The notes below the pieces were generated by a model. It was not told where the DNA came from. It did no database searches and saw nothing but the letters and a program-made list of their open reading frames with translations. A stretch of 59,236 nt of DNA from positions 1 through 59,236 of the forward strand of contig NZ_LMSD01000018.1 of NCBI RefSeq assembly GCF_001428045.1. The letters run 5' to 3'. This document shows, piece after piece, positions 15,753 to 24,296 of this stretch; positions within the stretch are counted from its first letter, which is position 1; each line of letters opens with the position of its first letter. Made by a program: the position numbers and the translations under genes. Source of the DNA: Paenibacillus sp. Soil750. GTDB lineage: Bacteria > Bacillota > Bacilli > Paenibacillales > NBRC-103111.

Positions 15753-16121
15753 CTAGAATTCAAGACCAGCTTCACGAGCTGCGTCAGCCAATGCTTGAAC
15801 ACGTCCATGATAAAGGTATCCACCGCGGTCAAAAACCACTTTGTCTAAACCTTTTTCTTTCGCACGTGCTGCGATTAATGCGCCAACTTTACGAGCAGCT
15901 TCAACGTTACCACCGTTACCAATTTCACTTTTAAGCTCTTTATCTTGAGTCGAAGCTGCAACGATTGTTACACCAGTTGTATCATCGATTAATTGAGCAT
16001 ACATATGTTTGGATGAACGGAAGATGTTCAAACGTGGGCGAAGAGTTGTTCCTTCAATTTTCTTACGAACACGAAGGTGTCTTTTCAGACGAGCTTTATT
16101 TTTATCGCTTTTAGTAATCAT
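15753..16121 (-). CDS. rplR: 50S ribosomal protein L18
   Basis: A 122-residue 5S rRNA-binding protein with RPRLNIFRSSKHMYAQLIDD and the C-terminal VVFDRGGYLYHGRVQALADAAREAG motif region. AAAGGAG upstream of ATG. Separated from rplF by an unusual 101-bp gap that contains a repeat element. Confidence 0.97.
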   Translation of the reverse strand: MITKSDKNKARLKRHLRVRKKIEGTTLRPRLNIFRSSKHMYAQLIDDTTGVTIVAASTQDKELKSEIGNGGNVEAARKVGALIAARAKEKGLDKVVFDRGGYLYHGRVQALADAAREAGLEF

Positions 16122-16150
16122 CTATACTTACACTCCTTTCATCATCTTAT

Positions 16151-16205
16151 GATGCGAGGCTTATGCTTACGTAGCAAGTTTTCATCAGAAAACTCTTAGC
16201 TATTA
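16151..16205 (+). repeat. intergenic hairpin repeat, copy B (rplR-rplF gap)
   Basis: On the plus strand, TGCTTACG at 16164-16171 is followed by AGCAAGTTTTC and GAAAAC (16172-16193). This resembles copy A at 11138-11190 but in the opposite orientation relative to the genes. Confidence 0.5.
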
Positions 16206-16222
16206 CCCGCGATCTTTCGATC

Positions 16223-16765
16223 TTATTTCTTCTTACCAGCTTTACCTTCTTTACGAAGAATACGTTCGCCTTCATACTTGATACCTTTACCTTTATACGG
16301 CTCTGGTTCACGTACGGAACGAACTTTTGCTGCCATTGCGCCAACTAGCTCTTTATCAATACCTTTAACGATGATTTTCGTGTTCGTTGGAACATCGAAC
16401 TCAATGCCGTTTTCAGGGTTGATTTCAACTGGATGGGAGTACCCAACGTTAAGAACCAATTTGTCACCGCTTTTGTTTGCACGGTAACCAACGCCTACTA
16501 GATCCAAAGATTTCGTGAAACCTTCCGTAACACCACTTACCATGTTGGCAACAACACTACGTGTTGTACCATGCAGGGAACGGTGGAGTTTGTTATCGGA
16601 AGGACGCTCAACGGAAATCTCGTTTTCTAGAACATTAACTTTCATATCAGTATGAAGTACACGGGACAAGGAACCTTTAGGTCCACTAACCGTGATTTGA
16701 GTATTGTCTAGTGTTACATTTACACCACTTGGAATGGTGATTGGCTTACGACCAATACGAGACAT
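16223..16765 (-). CDS. rplF: 50S ribosomal protein L6
   Basis: A 180-residue protein with two repeated domains and the conserved C-terminal region EPYKGKGIKYEGE. The frame can start at 16783, but ATG 16765 gives the family N-terminus MSRIGRKPI and has TGGAGGTG about 7 nt upstream. Near the sarcin-ricin loop in the 50S subunit. Confidence 0.97.
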   Translation of the reverse strand: MSRIGRKPITIPSGVNVTLDNTQITVSGPKGSLSRVLHTDMKVNVLENEISVERPSDNKLHRSLHGTTRSVVANMVSGVTEGFTKSLDLVGVGYRANKSGDKLVLNVGYSHPVEINPENGIEFDVPTNTKIIVKGIDKELVGAMAAKVRSVREPEPYKGKGIKYEGERILRKEGKAGKKK

Positions 16766-16794
16766 GTTTGCACCTCCATTCAATTACAATTGTA

Positions 16795-17193
16795 TTACCA
16801 AACGTAGCAGATAACCTCTCCGCCAGCTTTGGATTGACGAGCATCTTTATCCGTCATAACTCCTTGAGACGTGGAGATGATGGCAATCCCTAATCCGCCC
16901 AGAACACGAGGGACTTCTTGTGATTTTGTATAAACGCGTAGACCTGGTTTCGAAATTCTTTTCAAACCAGAGATAACACGCTCATTGTTTGAACCATATT
17001 TCAGGAACAAACGAATGATACCTTGTTTGCTATCTTGAACGTACTCAGCATCACGGATAAATCCTTCTTTTTTAAGGATTTCAGCGATTTCCCTCTTCAC
17101 TTTTGAAGCTGGGATTTCAACTGTCTCATGACGTACGATGTTCGCATTACGAATGCGTGTTAGCATATCTGCAATTGGATCTGACATGACCAT
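16795..17193 (-). CDS. rpsH: 30S ribosomal protein S8
   Basis: A 132-residue central-domain 16S binding protein with MSDPIADMLTRIRNA and the C-terminal STSQGVMTDKDARQ motif. AAGGAGG lies 9-10 nt before the ATG at 17193; a second ATG two codons later is possible. Confidence 0.97.
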   Translation of the reverse strand: MVMSDPIADMLTRIRNANIVRHETVEIPASKVKREIAEILKKEGFIRDAEYVQDSKQGIIRLFLKYGSNNERVISGLKRISKPGLRVYTKSQEVPRVLGGLGIAIISTSQGVMTDKDARQSKAGGEVICYVW

Positions 17194-17226
17194 TTTGTGT
17201 AAACCTCCTTCCCGAAAATAGGGTGA

Positions 17227-17412
17227 TTACCAGCTTGCTTTTTTCACGCCTGGAATCTGACCCAAGTGTGCTAATTCGCGGAAACAAATCCGACAAATTT
17301 TGAACTTGCGAAGCACTGAATGCGGACGTCCGCAGCGCTCACAACGTGTGTATGCTTGCACTTTAAACTTCGGGGTACGTTGCTGTTTGACTTTCATCGA
17401 AGTTTTTGCCAC
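17227..17412 (-). CDS. rpsN: 30S ribosomal protein S14, zinc form
   Basis: A 61-residue short type-Z S14. Cys24, Cys27, Cys40 and Cys43 (CERC and CRIC) bind zinc, distinguishing it from the longer cysteine-free paralogue made under zinc limitation. AGGAGG precedes the ATG. Located between rplE and rpsH as expected. Confidence 0.97.
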   Translation of the reverse strand: MAKTSMKVKQQRTPKFKVQAYTRCERCGRPHSVLRKFKICRICFRELAHLGQIPGVKKASW

Positions 17413-17448
17413 TTAATATAACACCTCCTGATAGGTACAACTGGTAAC

Positions 17449-17991
17449 CTATTTTACGAAAGGCGCTCCGAGTTGTGTTAAAAGCTCGCGAGCTTCCTCG
17501 TCGGACTTAGCCGTCGTTACGATAACAATATCCATACCACGAACTTTATCGATTTTATCATACTCAATTTCAGGGAAAATGAGTTGTTCTTTCAAACCTA
17601 GCGTGTAGTTACCGCGACCATCAAATGCTTTGTTGGAAATACCGCGGAAGTCACGTACACGTGGAAGTGATACGTTAAATAATTTATCCAAGAAGTGGTA
17701 CATGCGCTCGCCGCGAAGAGTTACTTTCGCACCAATCGGCATGTTTTCACGAAGTTTGAAACCCGCGATCGCTTTTTTGGATTTTGTTACAACTGGTTTT
17801 TGACCAGAGATCTTTTGAAGATCTTCTACTGCAGTATCAAGTACTTTGGAGTTTGAAACAGCTTCACCAACACCCATGTTGATTACAACTTTCTCAATTT
17901 TCGGCACTTGCATAACTGTCGTGTAGTTGAACTTTTGAATTAATGCTGGTGTAATCTCGTTCAAGTAACGATCTTTCAATCTTACTGCCAT
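17449..17991 (-). CDS. rplE: 50S ribosomal protein L5
   Basis: A 180-residue 5S rRNA-binding protein with MQVPKIEKVVINMGVGEA and LRGERMYHFLDKL. AAAGGAGG precedes ATG by about 9 nt. Confidence 0.98.
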   Translation of the reverse strand: MAVRLKDRYLNEITPALIQKFNYTTVMQVPKIEKVVINMGVGEAVSNSKVLDTAVEDLQKISGQKPVVTKSKKAIAGFKLRENMPIGAKVTLRGERMYHFLDKLFNVSLPRVRDFRGISNKAFDGRGNYTLGLKEQLIFPEIEYDKIDKVRGMDIVIVTTAKSDEEARELLTQLGAPFVK

Positions 17992-18024
17992 AACTTAGTT
18001 TCCTCCTTTCCATACATGTGTGTA

Positions 18025-18378
18025 TTAGTCGATAACTTCGCCGGATTTTTTCGCGATACGAACTTTCGTTCCGTTATCTAATACTTTGTATCCTACGCGA
18101 GTAGGTTTGCCGCTCTTAGGATCAATTAGCATCACGTTAGAAACGTGGATCGCAGCTTCTTGATTCAAGATACCGCCTTGTGGGTTAAGTTGGGATGGTT
18201 TCGCATGTTTCTTAACCATGTTTACACCTTCAACAAGAACACGATTTTGACGAGGGTAAGCAGCGATAACGCGGCCTTTCTTACCTTTGTCTTTGCCAGT
18301 GATAACGAAAACAGTATCGTCTTTTTTCACGTGCAATTTATTGTTATGAGATTCTAGTCTCTTTTTAAGTCTTGGCAT
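18025..18378 (-). CDS. rplX: 50S ribosomal protein L24
   Basis: A 117-residue KOW-domain protein (VKKDDTVFVITGKDKGKKG, about 18-36), an assembly initiator of the 50S subunit. AGGAGGTG precedes ATG. Confidence 0.97.
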   Translation of the reverse strand: MPRLKKRLESHNNKLHVKKDDTVFVITGKDKGKKGRVIAAYPRQNRVLVEGVNMVKKHAKPSQLNPQGGILNQEAAIHVSNVMLIDPKSGKPTRVGYKVLDNGTKVRIAKKSGEVID

Positions 18379-18433
18379 TAGCTTCTACACCTCCTGGGGT
18401 TCTCCACAATGGAAAACAACATCGTAACACGTC

Positions 18434-18802
18434 TTAGATAACTTCTGGAGCCAAGGATACGATCTTCATGAAGTCTCTATCGCGAAGTTCGCGAGCAACT
18501 GGTCCGAAGATACGAGTACCACGTGGGCTCTTATCTTCTTTCACGATAACAGCTGCATTCTCATCAAATGAGATATATGAACCGTCTTTACGGCGAGCAC
18601 CGCTCTTCGTACGAACGATAACTGCTTTAACAACGTCACCTTTTTTGACAACGCCACCTGGTGTTGCTTCTTTTACTGAACATACGATCAAATCACCAAT
18701 GTGACCAACGCGACGACCAGTACCACCCAAAACGCGGATACACATTAATTGTTTCGCACCTGAGTTGTCAGCGACAGCCAAACGAGTAAATGGTTGAATC
18801 AT
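18434..18802 (-). CDS. rplN: 50S ribosomal protein L14
   Basis: A 122-residue protein starting MIQPFTRLAVADNSGAK, with the conserved beta-barrel core. AAAGGAGGG lies about 6 nt before the ATG. Confidence 0.98.
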   Translation of the reverse strand: MIQPFTRLAVADNSGAKQLMCIRVLGGTGRRVGHIGDLIVCSVKEATPGGVVKKGDVVKAVIVRTKSGARRKDGSYISFDENAAVIVKEDKSPRGTRIFGPVARELRDRDFMKIVSLAPEVI

Positions 18803-18837
18803 CGTATTCCCTCCTTTCGGGGTTCATATCTAGAATA

Positions 18838-19101
18838 TTAGATAACAACTGCCACTTCAAGAATTTCAACCAATCTCCAACTTTTATCTTTGGACAACGG
18901 TCTAGTTTCACTGATTTTCACAGTGTCACCAATCTTAGCTTGGTTGTTTTCATCATGTGCTTTGAATTTTTTTGTAGATTTAATTCTTTTGTGGTAGAGT
19001 TCATGTTTTTTGTAAGTTTCAACAGCAACAACAATGGTTTTATCCATTTTATCGCTGACAACTTTACCGATCAGAACTTTACGATCGTTACGTTCAGTCA
19101 T
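18838..19101 (-). CDS. rpsQ: 30S ribosomal protein S17
   Basis: An 87-residue OB-fold protein with GKVVSDKMDKTIVVAVE (12-28) and ISETRPLSKDKSWRLVEI. GGGAGTG precedes ATG by about 8 nt. Confidence 0.97.
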   Translation of the reverse strand: MTERNDRKVLIGKVVSDKMDKTIVVAVETYKKHELYHKRIKSTKKFKAHDENNQAKIGDTVKISETRPLSKDKSWRLVEILEVAVVI

Positions 19102-19128
19102 CTAAGGAACACTCCCTTCTAGATTTGG

Positions 19129-19326
19129 TTACCCAATACCCAGTTCTCTTTCACGCAAAATAGTCTTGGCACGAGCGATCTCTTTACGCAAATCACGAAT
19201 CTGAGTCGGGTTGTCCAATTGACCAGTAGCTAGTTGAAAACGGAGGTTAAAGAGTTCTTCTTTAAAACCATTAACTTTTTGCTCGATTTCAGCAGTGGTT
19301 AAGTTCCGGAATTCACTACCCTTCAT
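19129..19326 (-). CDS. rpmC: 50S ribosomal protein L29
   Basis: A 65-residue helical-hairpin protein at the tunnel exit, with EELFNLRFQLATGQLDNP. The frame also opens with a GTG at 19335, but ATG 19326 gives the family-type N-terminus MKGSEFRNLTTAE. Overlaps the end of rplP by 11 nt, so translation is probably coupled. Confidence 0.95.
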   Translation of the reverse strand: MKGSEFRNLTTAEIEQKVNGFKEELFNLRFQLATGQLDNPTQIRDLRKEIARAKTILRERELGIG

Positions 19327-19750
19327 TTGCTTCACCGCCTACTTCTTCTCTTTTCACGAACTTCGTTTTGATTGGAAGCTTGTGAGCTGCAAGACGCATT
19401 GCTTCGCGAGCAACCTCTTCGCTTACACCAGCTAGTTCAAACAAAATTTTGCCCGGTTTTACTACGGCAACCCATTTTTCCACGCTACCTTTACCACTAC
19501 CCATACGAACTTCAAGCGGCTTTTGTGTAACTGGTTTAGCTGGGAAAATTTTAATCCATACTTTACCGCCACGTTTGATGTAACGTGTCATGGCAATACG
19601 TGCTGCTTCGATTTGACGGTTGGAAACCCAAGCCGGTTCTACCGCTTGCAGACCATATTCGCCAAAAGCAACTTCCGTTCCGCCTTTAGCGCGACCTTTC
19701 ATGTTACCGCGGTGTTCTTTACGGTGTTTTACACGTTTAGGTACTAACAT
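19316..19750 (-). CDS. rplP: 50S ribosomal protein L16
   Basis: A 144-residue protein starting MLVPKRVKHRKEHRG, with the conserved GKGSVEKWVAVVKPGKILFE. AAGGAGG upstream of the ATG. Starts 3 bp after rpsC. Confidence 0.98.
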   Translation of the reverse strand: MLVPKRVKHRKEHRGNMKGRAKGGTEVAFGEYGLQAVEPAWVSNRQIEAARIAMTRYIKRGGKVWIKIFPAKPVTQKPLEVRMGSGKGSVEKWVAVVKPGKILFELAGVSEEVAREAMRLAAHKLPIKTKFVKREEVGGEANEG

Positions 19751-19753
19751 GAT

Positions 19754-20416
19754 TTAATTTCCTCCTTCCGGCTGAGCCTTTTTCTTAGCTGTCGGAAGCA
19801 CTTCTCCACGATAAATCCATACTTTTACACCAATACGTCCATAAGTAGTGGCTGCTTCAGCCGTACCATAGTCGATATCCGCACGAAGTGTATGAAGTGG
19901 AACAGTTCCTTCGCTATATCCTTCCGTACGAGCAATCTCAGCACCGCCAAGACGTCCGCTAGTTGCAACTTTGATACCTTTTGCTCCGGATCTCATAGTT
20001 CTTTGCATTGCTTGCTTCATAGCACGACGGAAAGATACGCGACGCTCCAATTGAAGTGCAACTGCTTCAGCTACTAGAATAGCATCAAGATCAGGGTGTT
20101 TGATTTCAGAAATGTTGATATGAACTTTTTTGTTCGACATTGCTGCGATGTAGTTACGAATAACTTCAACTTCAGCTCCGCCTTTACCAATAACCATTCC
20201 TGGTTTAGCAGTATGAATCGTTACGTTAACACGGTTAGCCGCGCGCTCGATATCGATATGGGAAACTGCAGAATCTTTAAGTTTATTCTTTAAGTATTCG
20301 CGGATTTTGACGTCTTCAAGCAGCAGAGTTCCGAAATCTTTTTCTGCGAACCATTTGGACTCCCAATCACGAATGACACCAATTCTAAAACCTATCGGGT
20401 GTACTTTCTGACCCAC
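19754..20416 (-). CDS. rpsC: 30S ribosomal protein S3
   Basis: A 220-residue protein with the type II KH domain (GMVIGKGGAEVEVIR, about 75-89) and the conserved C-terminal domain with GVKVWIYRGE. The start is GTG with AGGAGGGG about 6 nt upstream. Part of the mRNA entry tunnel helicase. Confidence 0.98.
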   Translation of the reverse strand: MGQKVHPIGFRIGVIRDWESKWFAEKDFGTLLLEDVKIREYLKNKLKDSAVSHIDIERAANRVNVTIHTAKPGMVIGKGGAEVEVIRNYIAAMSNKKVHINISEIKHPDLDAILVAEAVALQLERRVSFRRAMKQAMQRTMRSGAKGIKVATSGRLGGAEIARTEGYSEGTVPLHTLRADIDYGTAEAATTYGRIGVKVWIYRGEVLPTAKKKAQPEGGN

Positions 20417-20429
20417 ACGTTACCCCTCC

Positions 20430-20762
20430 TTATTTTTCAGATACCACGATTGTAATGTGGCTGGTACGTTTTTTGATCGCGCTAGCGCGGCCCATTGCAC
20501 GTTGTTGGAATCTTTTCATTGTTGGCCCTTGATTTACGAAAGTCTCGGAAACAACAAGTTTATTTGGATCTAATGAATAGTTATGCTCTGCATTGGCAAT
20601 TGCGGAATTCAATAGTTTCTCCAGAATTGGAGAAGCTGCTTTTGGTGTATGACGCAAAATTGCGATCGCTTCACCTACCGCTTTTCCCCGAATCAAGTCA
20701 ACAACTAGCTTTGCTTTACGAGGAGCAATCCGAGCGTGGTTCAATATTGCTTTAGCTTGCAT
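20430..20762 (-). CDS. rplV: 50S ribosomal protein L22
   Basis: A 110-residue protein with HARIAPRKAKLVVDLIRGK near the start and the extended loop (MKRFQQRAMGRASAIKKRTSH) that lines the peptide exit tunnel. GGAGG precedes ATG. Confidence 0.98.
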   Translation of the reverse strand: MQAKAILNHARIAPRKAKLVVDLIRGKAVGEAIAILRHTPKAASPILEKLLNSAIANAEHNYSLDPNKLVVSETFVNQGPTMKRFQQRAMGRASAIKKRTSHITIVVSEK

Positions 20763-20791
20763 GGTAGTACCTCCTCTCGGTTAAAAATGAA

Positions 20792-21070
20792 TTAACGTTT
20801 TCCGGTTTTCTTATCGTCATCGTGGCCTTTATACGTACGTGTTGGAGCAAATTCACCAAGCTTATGCCCAACCATATCTTCCGTTACATATACTGGCACG
20901 TGTTTTCTTCCGTCATATACTCCGAAAGTGTGACCAACGAATTGCGGGTAAATTGTAGAACGACGGGACCACGTTTTGACAACTAATTTCTTGCCAGAAG
21001 TGTTTAAGTCTTCTACTTTTTTCAGTAAGTGACCATCGATAAATGGACCCTTCTTTAAGCTGCGACCCAT
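20792..21070 (-). CDS. rpsS: 30S ribosomal protein S19
   Basis: A 92-residue head protein starting MGRSLKKGPFIDGHLLKK, with IYPQFVGHTFGVYDGRKHVPV. GGGAGG precedes ATG. Confidence 0.98.
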   Translation of the reverse strand: MGRSLKKGPFIDGHLLKKVEDLNTSGKKLVVKTWSRRSTIYPQFVGHTFGVYDGRKHVPVYVTEDMVGHKLGEFAPTRTYKGHDDDKKTGKR

Positions 21071-21118
21071 GGGTGTTCCTCCCTTCCTTGAACCTCAAGA
21101 GAATGTCTATATCCTAGA

Positions 21119-21949
21119 TTACTTCGTACGGCGACGTACAATGTATTTATCGGATGCTTTACCTTTTTTACGAGTTTTGAAACCAAGCGTCGGTTTACCC
21201 CATGGAGACATAGGTGATTTACGTCCGATTGGTGCGCGTCCTTCACCACCACCGTGTGGGTGATCATTCGGGTTCATAACAACCCCACGAACTTGAGGAC
21301 GATTGCCTTTCCAACGATTACGTCCTGCTTTACCGATTTTCACTAGTTCGTGATCTTCGTTACCAACAGAACCGATTGTTGCGCGGCAAACTTTTAGTAC
21401 TTTACGAACTTCACCGGATGAAAGGCGAATTGTAACGTAAGATTCTTCTTTACCAAGCAATTGAGCTTCAGTACCAGCAGCGCGCACAAGTTGTGCACCT
21501 TTACCAGGTTTCAACTCAATGTTGTGGATAACTGTACCAACTGGAATGTTTTCCAATGGAAGAGCGTTACCTACTTTGATATCTGCTTGTGGTCCAGAAA
21601 CGATACGATCATCCACTTTAAGACCTTTAGGAGCGATGATGTATTTTTTCTCGCCATCAGCATAGTGAATCAATGCGATGTTCGCGGAACGGTTAGGATC
21701 GTACTCAACTGTAGCAACGCGTCCTGGTATTCCATCTTTAGTACGTTTGAAATCGATAATACGGTATTTACGCTTGTGTCCACCACCGTGGTGACGAACC
21801 GTAATTTTACCTTGGTTGTTACGACCAGCATGCTTGAACAAAGGAGCAAGCAATGATTTCTCGGGTGTTGATGTTGTGATTTCTTCAAATGTAGAAACCG
21901 ACATCGCACGACGAGCTGGTGAGGTTGGTTTGTATTTTTTAATTGGCAC
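21119..21949 (-). CDS. rplB: 50S ribosomal protein L2
   Basis: A 276-residue protein essential for subunit joining and peptidyl transfer, with VRGVVMNPNDHPHGGGEGRAP around 218-238 containing the conserved histidine of the PTC-proximal loop. The start is GTG with AAGGAGG about 8 nt upstream. Confidence 0.98.
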   Translation of the reverse strand: MPIKKYKPTSPARRAMSVSTFEEITTSTPEKSLLAPLFKHAGRNNQGKITVRHHGGGHKRKYRIIDFKRTKDGIPGRVATVEYDPNRSANIALIHYADGEKKYIIAPKGLKVDDRIVSGPQADIKVGNALPLENIPVGTVIHNIELKPGKGAQLVRAAGTEAQLLGKEESYVTIRLSSGEVRKVLKVCRATIGSVGNEDHELVKIGKAGRNRWKGNRPQVRGVVMNPNDHPHGGGEGRAPIGRKSPMSPWGKPTLGFKTRKKGKASDKYIVRRRTK

Positions 21950-21978
21950 TCTGTTTCCTCCTTACTTCAAGAAATGGG

Positions 21979-22269
21979 TTATACCGTTTCGAAGAATTCC
22001 AATTCTTTGCTCTCAGCGCTTAGGGACACGATAGCTTTCTTCCAGATGGAAGTGTAACCAGAGTGTTTGCCATAACGTTTAGGCTTAGCTGGCATTCTGA
22101 GTGTGTTTACATTTGTAACTTTCACTTTGAAGATTGCTTCGATAGCTTGTTTAATTTCTGTTTTGTTAGCGCGAAGATCCACTTCGAAAACATACTTTTT
22201 GTTAGCCATTAGGTCGCTTGTACGCTCAGTGATGATCGGGCGCTTGATAATGTCGCGTGGATTTTTCAT
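21979..22269 (-). CDS. rplW: 50S ribosomal protein L23
   Basis: A 96-residue tunnel-exit protein where trigger factor and SRP dock. Conserved DIIKRPIITERT and VNTLRMPAKPKRYG. Overlaps the rplD stop by 4 nt (ATGA), with GAGGAGGTG inside the rplD 3' end. Confidence 0.97.
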   Translation of the reverse strand: MKNPRDIIKRPIITERTSDLMANKKYVFEVDLRANKTEIKQAIEAIFKVKVTNVNTLRMPAKPKRYGKHSGYTSIWKKAIVSLSAESKELEFFETV

Positions 22270-22892
22270 TGTGCAAGCACCTCCTCAACTTTCTGTACAG
22301 CCTCTTGCGTTAAGATCAATTTGTCATAAAGCATGACATCAAGAACGTTAACTCCATCAGCAGCAACAAATTTCACACCTGGGATATTACGAGCAGATAA
22401 CGCTACATTGGAGTCGTTAGGTACGCCTACAACTAGTACTTTTGTATCTACTTTCAGGTTGTTCAAAATAGCAACGAATTCTTTCGTTTTCGGAGCATTC
22501 AATTGAAGTTGATCCAGAACGATCAAGTTGTTATCGATAAGTTTCGAGGACAAAGCGGATTTGATCGCTAAGCGACGAACTTTTCTTGGCAATTTGAAAC
22601 CATAGCTACGAGGAGTTGGTCCGAATACGGTACCGCCGCCTTTCCACTGTGGAGCACGAATACTACCTTGACGCGCACGACCTGTACCTTTTTGTTTCCA
22701 AGGTTTACGACCACCGCCGCGAACTTCTGAACGACCTTTTGTTTTGTGAGTTCCTTGACGCACAGCTGCTTGTTGTAAAAGAACAGCTTCGTGAATCGCA
22801 TGAACGTGAGGCTCAATTCCGAAAACAACGTCAGACAGTTCAATTTCTCCTACCTGAGCACCTGTTACATTATATAAAGCTACTTTTGGCAT
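22266..22892 (-). CDS. rplD: 50S ribosomal protein L4
   Basis: A 208-residue protein with the long arginine-rich loop (RGGGRKPWKQKGTGRARQGS, about 60-80) reaching the tunnel constriction. L4 is the S10-operon autoregulator in E. coli; whether it acts on the structured leader upstream of rpsJ here is unknown. Confidence 0.97.
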   Translation of the reverse strand: MPKVALYNVTGAQVGEIELSDVVFGIEPHVHAIHEAVLLQQAAVRQGTHKTKGRSEVRGGGRKPWKQKGTGRARQGSIRAPQWKGGGTVFGPTPRSYGFKLPRKVRRLAIKSALSSKLIDNNLIVLDQLQLNAPKTKEFVAILNNLKVDTKVLVVGVPNDSNVALSARNIPGVKFVAADGVNVLDVMLYDKLILTQEAVQKVEEVLAQ

Positions 22893-22908
22893 CTGTCTTC
22901 CTCCTTTC

Positions 22909-23532
22909 TTACTTTTTCACAGCAGACTTCACGCTAACGTAGCTGTTTTTAGGACCCGGAATGGAACCTTTAACTAGCAATACATTACGCTCAGCATCTA
23001 CTTTAATGATTTGAAGATTTTGCAAAGTTACCGTCTCGTTACCCATATGTCCTGGCAATTTCTTACCTTTAGGAACGCGGTTTGCTTGAATGGAACCCAT
23101 CGAACCTGGTCCGCGGTGATAACGTGATCCGTGTGCCATTGGCCCAGTGGATTGGTTATGTCTTTTGATGTTACCTTGGAAACCTTTACCTTTGGAAGTA
23201 CCCGTTACATCAACGAATTCGCCCTCTGCGAACAGATCTGCCTTCAGTTCTTGACCTACTTCATAGTCACCCAACTGAATGCCACGAATTTCTTTAACGT
23301 AGCGCTTAGGCGTTGCCCCTGCTTTTTTCGCATGGCCAAGCTCTGGTTTAATGATACGGCTAGCTTTTACATCATCAAAACCGATTTGGATCGACTCATA
23401 ACCATCGTTATCCACATCTTTCTTTTGCAGTACCACACATGGTCCTGCTTGAATGACAGTTACCGGAACAACATTACCCTCCGGAGTAAACAACTGTGTC
23501 ATCCCAAGTTTTTTCCCTAAGATACCTTTCAT
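22909..23532 (-). CDS. rplC: 50S ribosomal protein L3
   Basis: A 207-residue protein with the GTSKGKGFQGNIKRHNQSTG loop that reaches the peptidyl transferase centre. A longer frame opens at 23598, but ATG 23532 gives MKGILGKKLGMTQLF, the family N-terminus, with ATGAGGTG upstream. Confidence 0.97.
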   Translation of the reverse strand: MKGILGKKLGMTQLFTPEGNVVPVTVIQAGPCVVLQKKDVDNDGYESIQIGFDDVKASRIIKPELGHAKKAGATPKRYVKEIRGIQLGDYEVGQELKADLFAEGEFVDVTGTSKGKGFQGNIKRHNQSTGPMAHGSRYHRGPGSMGSIQANRVPKGKKLPGHMGNETVTLQNLQIIKVDAERNVLLVKGSIPGPKNSYVSVKSAVKK

Positions 23533-23575
23533 CGTTGACACCTCATTTCCTTCCATTGTTAACTCTATAGTTGTT

Positions 23576-23884
23576 TTACAGTTTGATCTCGATATCAACG
23601 CCAGACGGTAAGTCTAGACGCATTAGAGCATCAACTGTTTGTGGTGTTGGATTCACAATATCGATTAGACGCTTATGCGTACGCATTTCGAATTGCTCAC
23701 GCGAATCCTTGTACTTGTGCACCGCACGAAGAATCGTGATGATTTGCTTCTCTGTCGGAAGCGGAATCGGACCGGATACACCTGCACCGGAACGCTTGGC
23801 AGTTTCCACGATTTTCTCAGCTGATTGATCAATAATTCTGTGATCATAAGCCTTCAAACGGATACGAATTTTTTGCTTTGCCAT
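23576..23884 (-). CDS. rpsJ: 30S ribosomal protein S10 / NusE
   Basis: A 102-residue protein starting MAKQKIRIRLKAYDHRIID, with the PLPTEKQIITILR loop. It also acts as NusE in antitermination with NusB at boxA, relevant to the rrn leader at the left edge. AAGGAGGG precedes ATG. First gene of the S10 cluster. Confidence 0.98.
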   Translation of the reverse strand: MAKQKIRIRLKAYDHRIIDQSAEKIVETAKRSGAGVSGPIPLPTEKQIITILRAVHKYKDSREQFEMRTHKRLIDIVNPTPQTVDALMRLDLPSGVDIEIKL

Positions 23885-24019
23885 TTAAAAGTCCCTCCTT
23901 CTATCGCCCAATTTATTATCGGACATACTCCGCGAAAATTCTCCAACAGCCATCCCCATGGCAAAGGGGCCTGGTGTGTCGGCAACCTTTCGCATCATCG
24001 CAACGTCACAGACCAACGT
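23885..24019 (-). ncRNA. structured S10 operon leader
   Basis: The predicted 5' UTR of rpsJ is about 135 nt and folds on the minus strand into nested helices. The outer helix pairs GCGAAA (23988-23993) with TTTCGC (23932-23937). Inside it CCGACA (23977-23982) pairs with TGTTGG (23943-23948), and CCCC (23966-23969) with GGGG (23954-23957). This is more structure than an ordinary leader and suggests autogenous control by an S10-operon protein. No Rfam family is claimed. Confidence 0.5.
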
Positions 24020-24024
24020 TTAAT

Positions 24025-24053
24025 ATTATATAAAATTATAAAACGAAAAGCAA
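24025..24053 (-). promoter_or_regulatory. S10 operon promoter (sigma-A)
   Basis: On the minus strand, TTGCTT (24048-24053) and a perfect TATAAT (24025-24030) are separated by 17 bp in an AT-rich stretch. It drives rpsJ and probably the whole S10-spc-alpha cluster down to the terminator at 8684-8729. The remaining part of the gap (24054-24242) is AT-rich; a second TATAAT at 24148-24153 has only a weak -35. Confidence 0.75.
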
Positions 24054-24242
24054 GTGAAATTTTAGGCATATACACATATTTATTTACACGTGATTTTCTC
24101 TTCTATATAAGTAACAATCCGCTGTCGTTTTCTGAATCCGTTTCTACATTATAATAAAAGATTATTATTAAAACCACTGCATTCTGTTTCCAATCGATCT
24201 TAGCAGCAGAGCATTATTATCTTAGCCGCGGTTATCCTATAA

Positions 24243-24278
24243 ACAAAAAAACATCCACCGATAAATCGATGGATGTTT
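24243..24278 (-). terminator. terminator of the str operon after tuf
   Basis: On the minus strand a 12-bp stem ACATCCATCGAT/ATCGGTGGATGT (one G-U pair) with a 2-nt loop is followed by TTTTTTTG. It separates tuf from the S10 promoter. Confidence 0.9.
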
Positions 24279-24296
24279 CGATCTCTCAAAGAGAGA

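Noticed and set aside
23405..23413. DnaA-box-like TTATCCACA
   Set aside because: It is a single copy inside rplC coding sequence; no cluster or AT-rich unwinding region, so not an origin.
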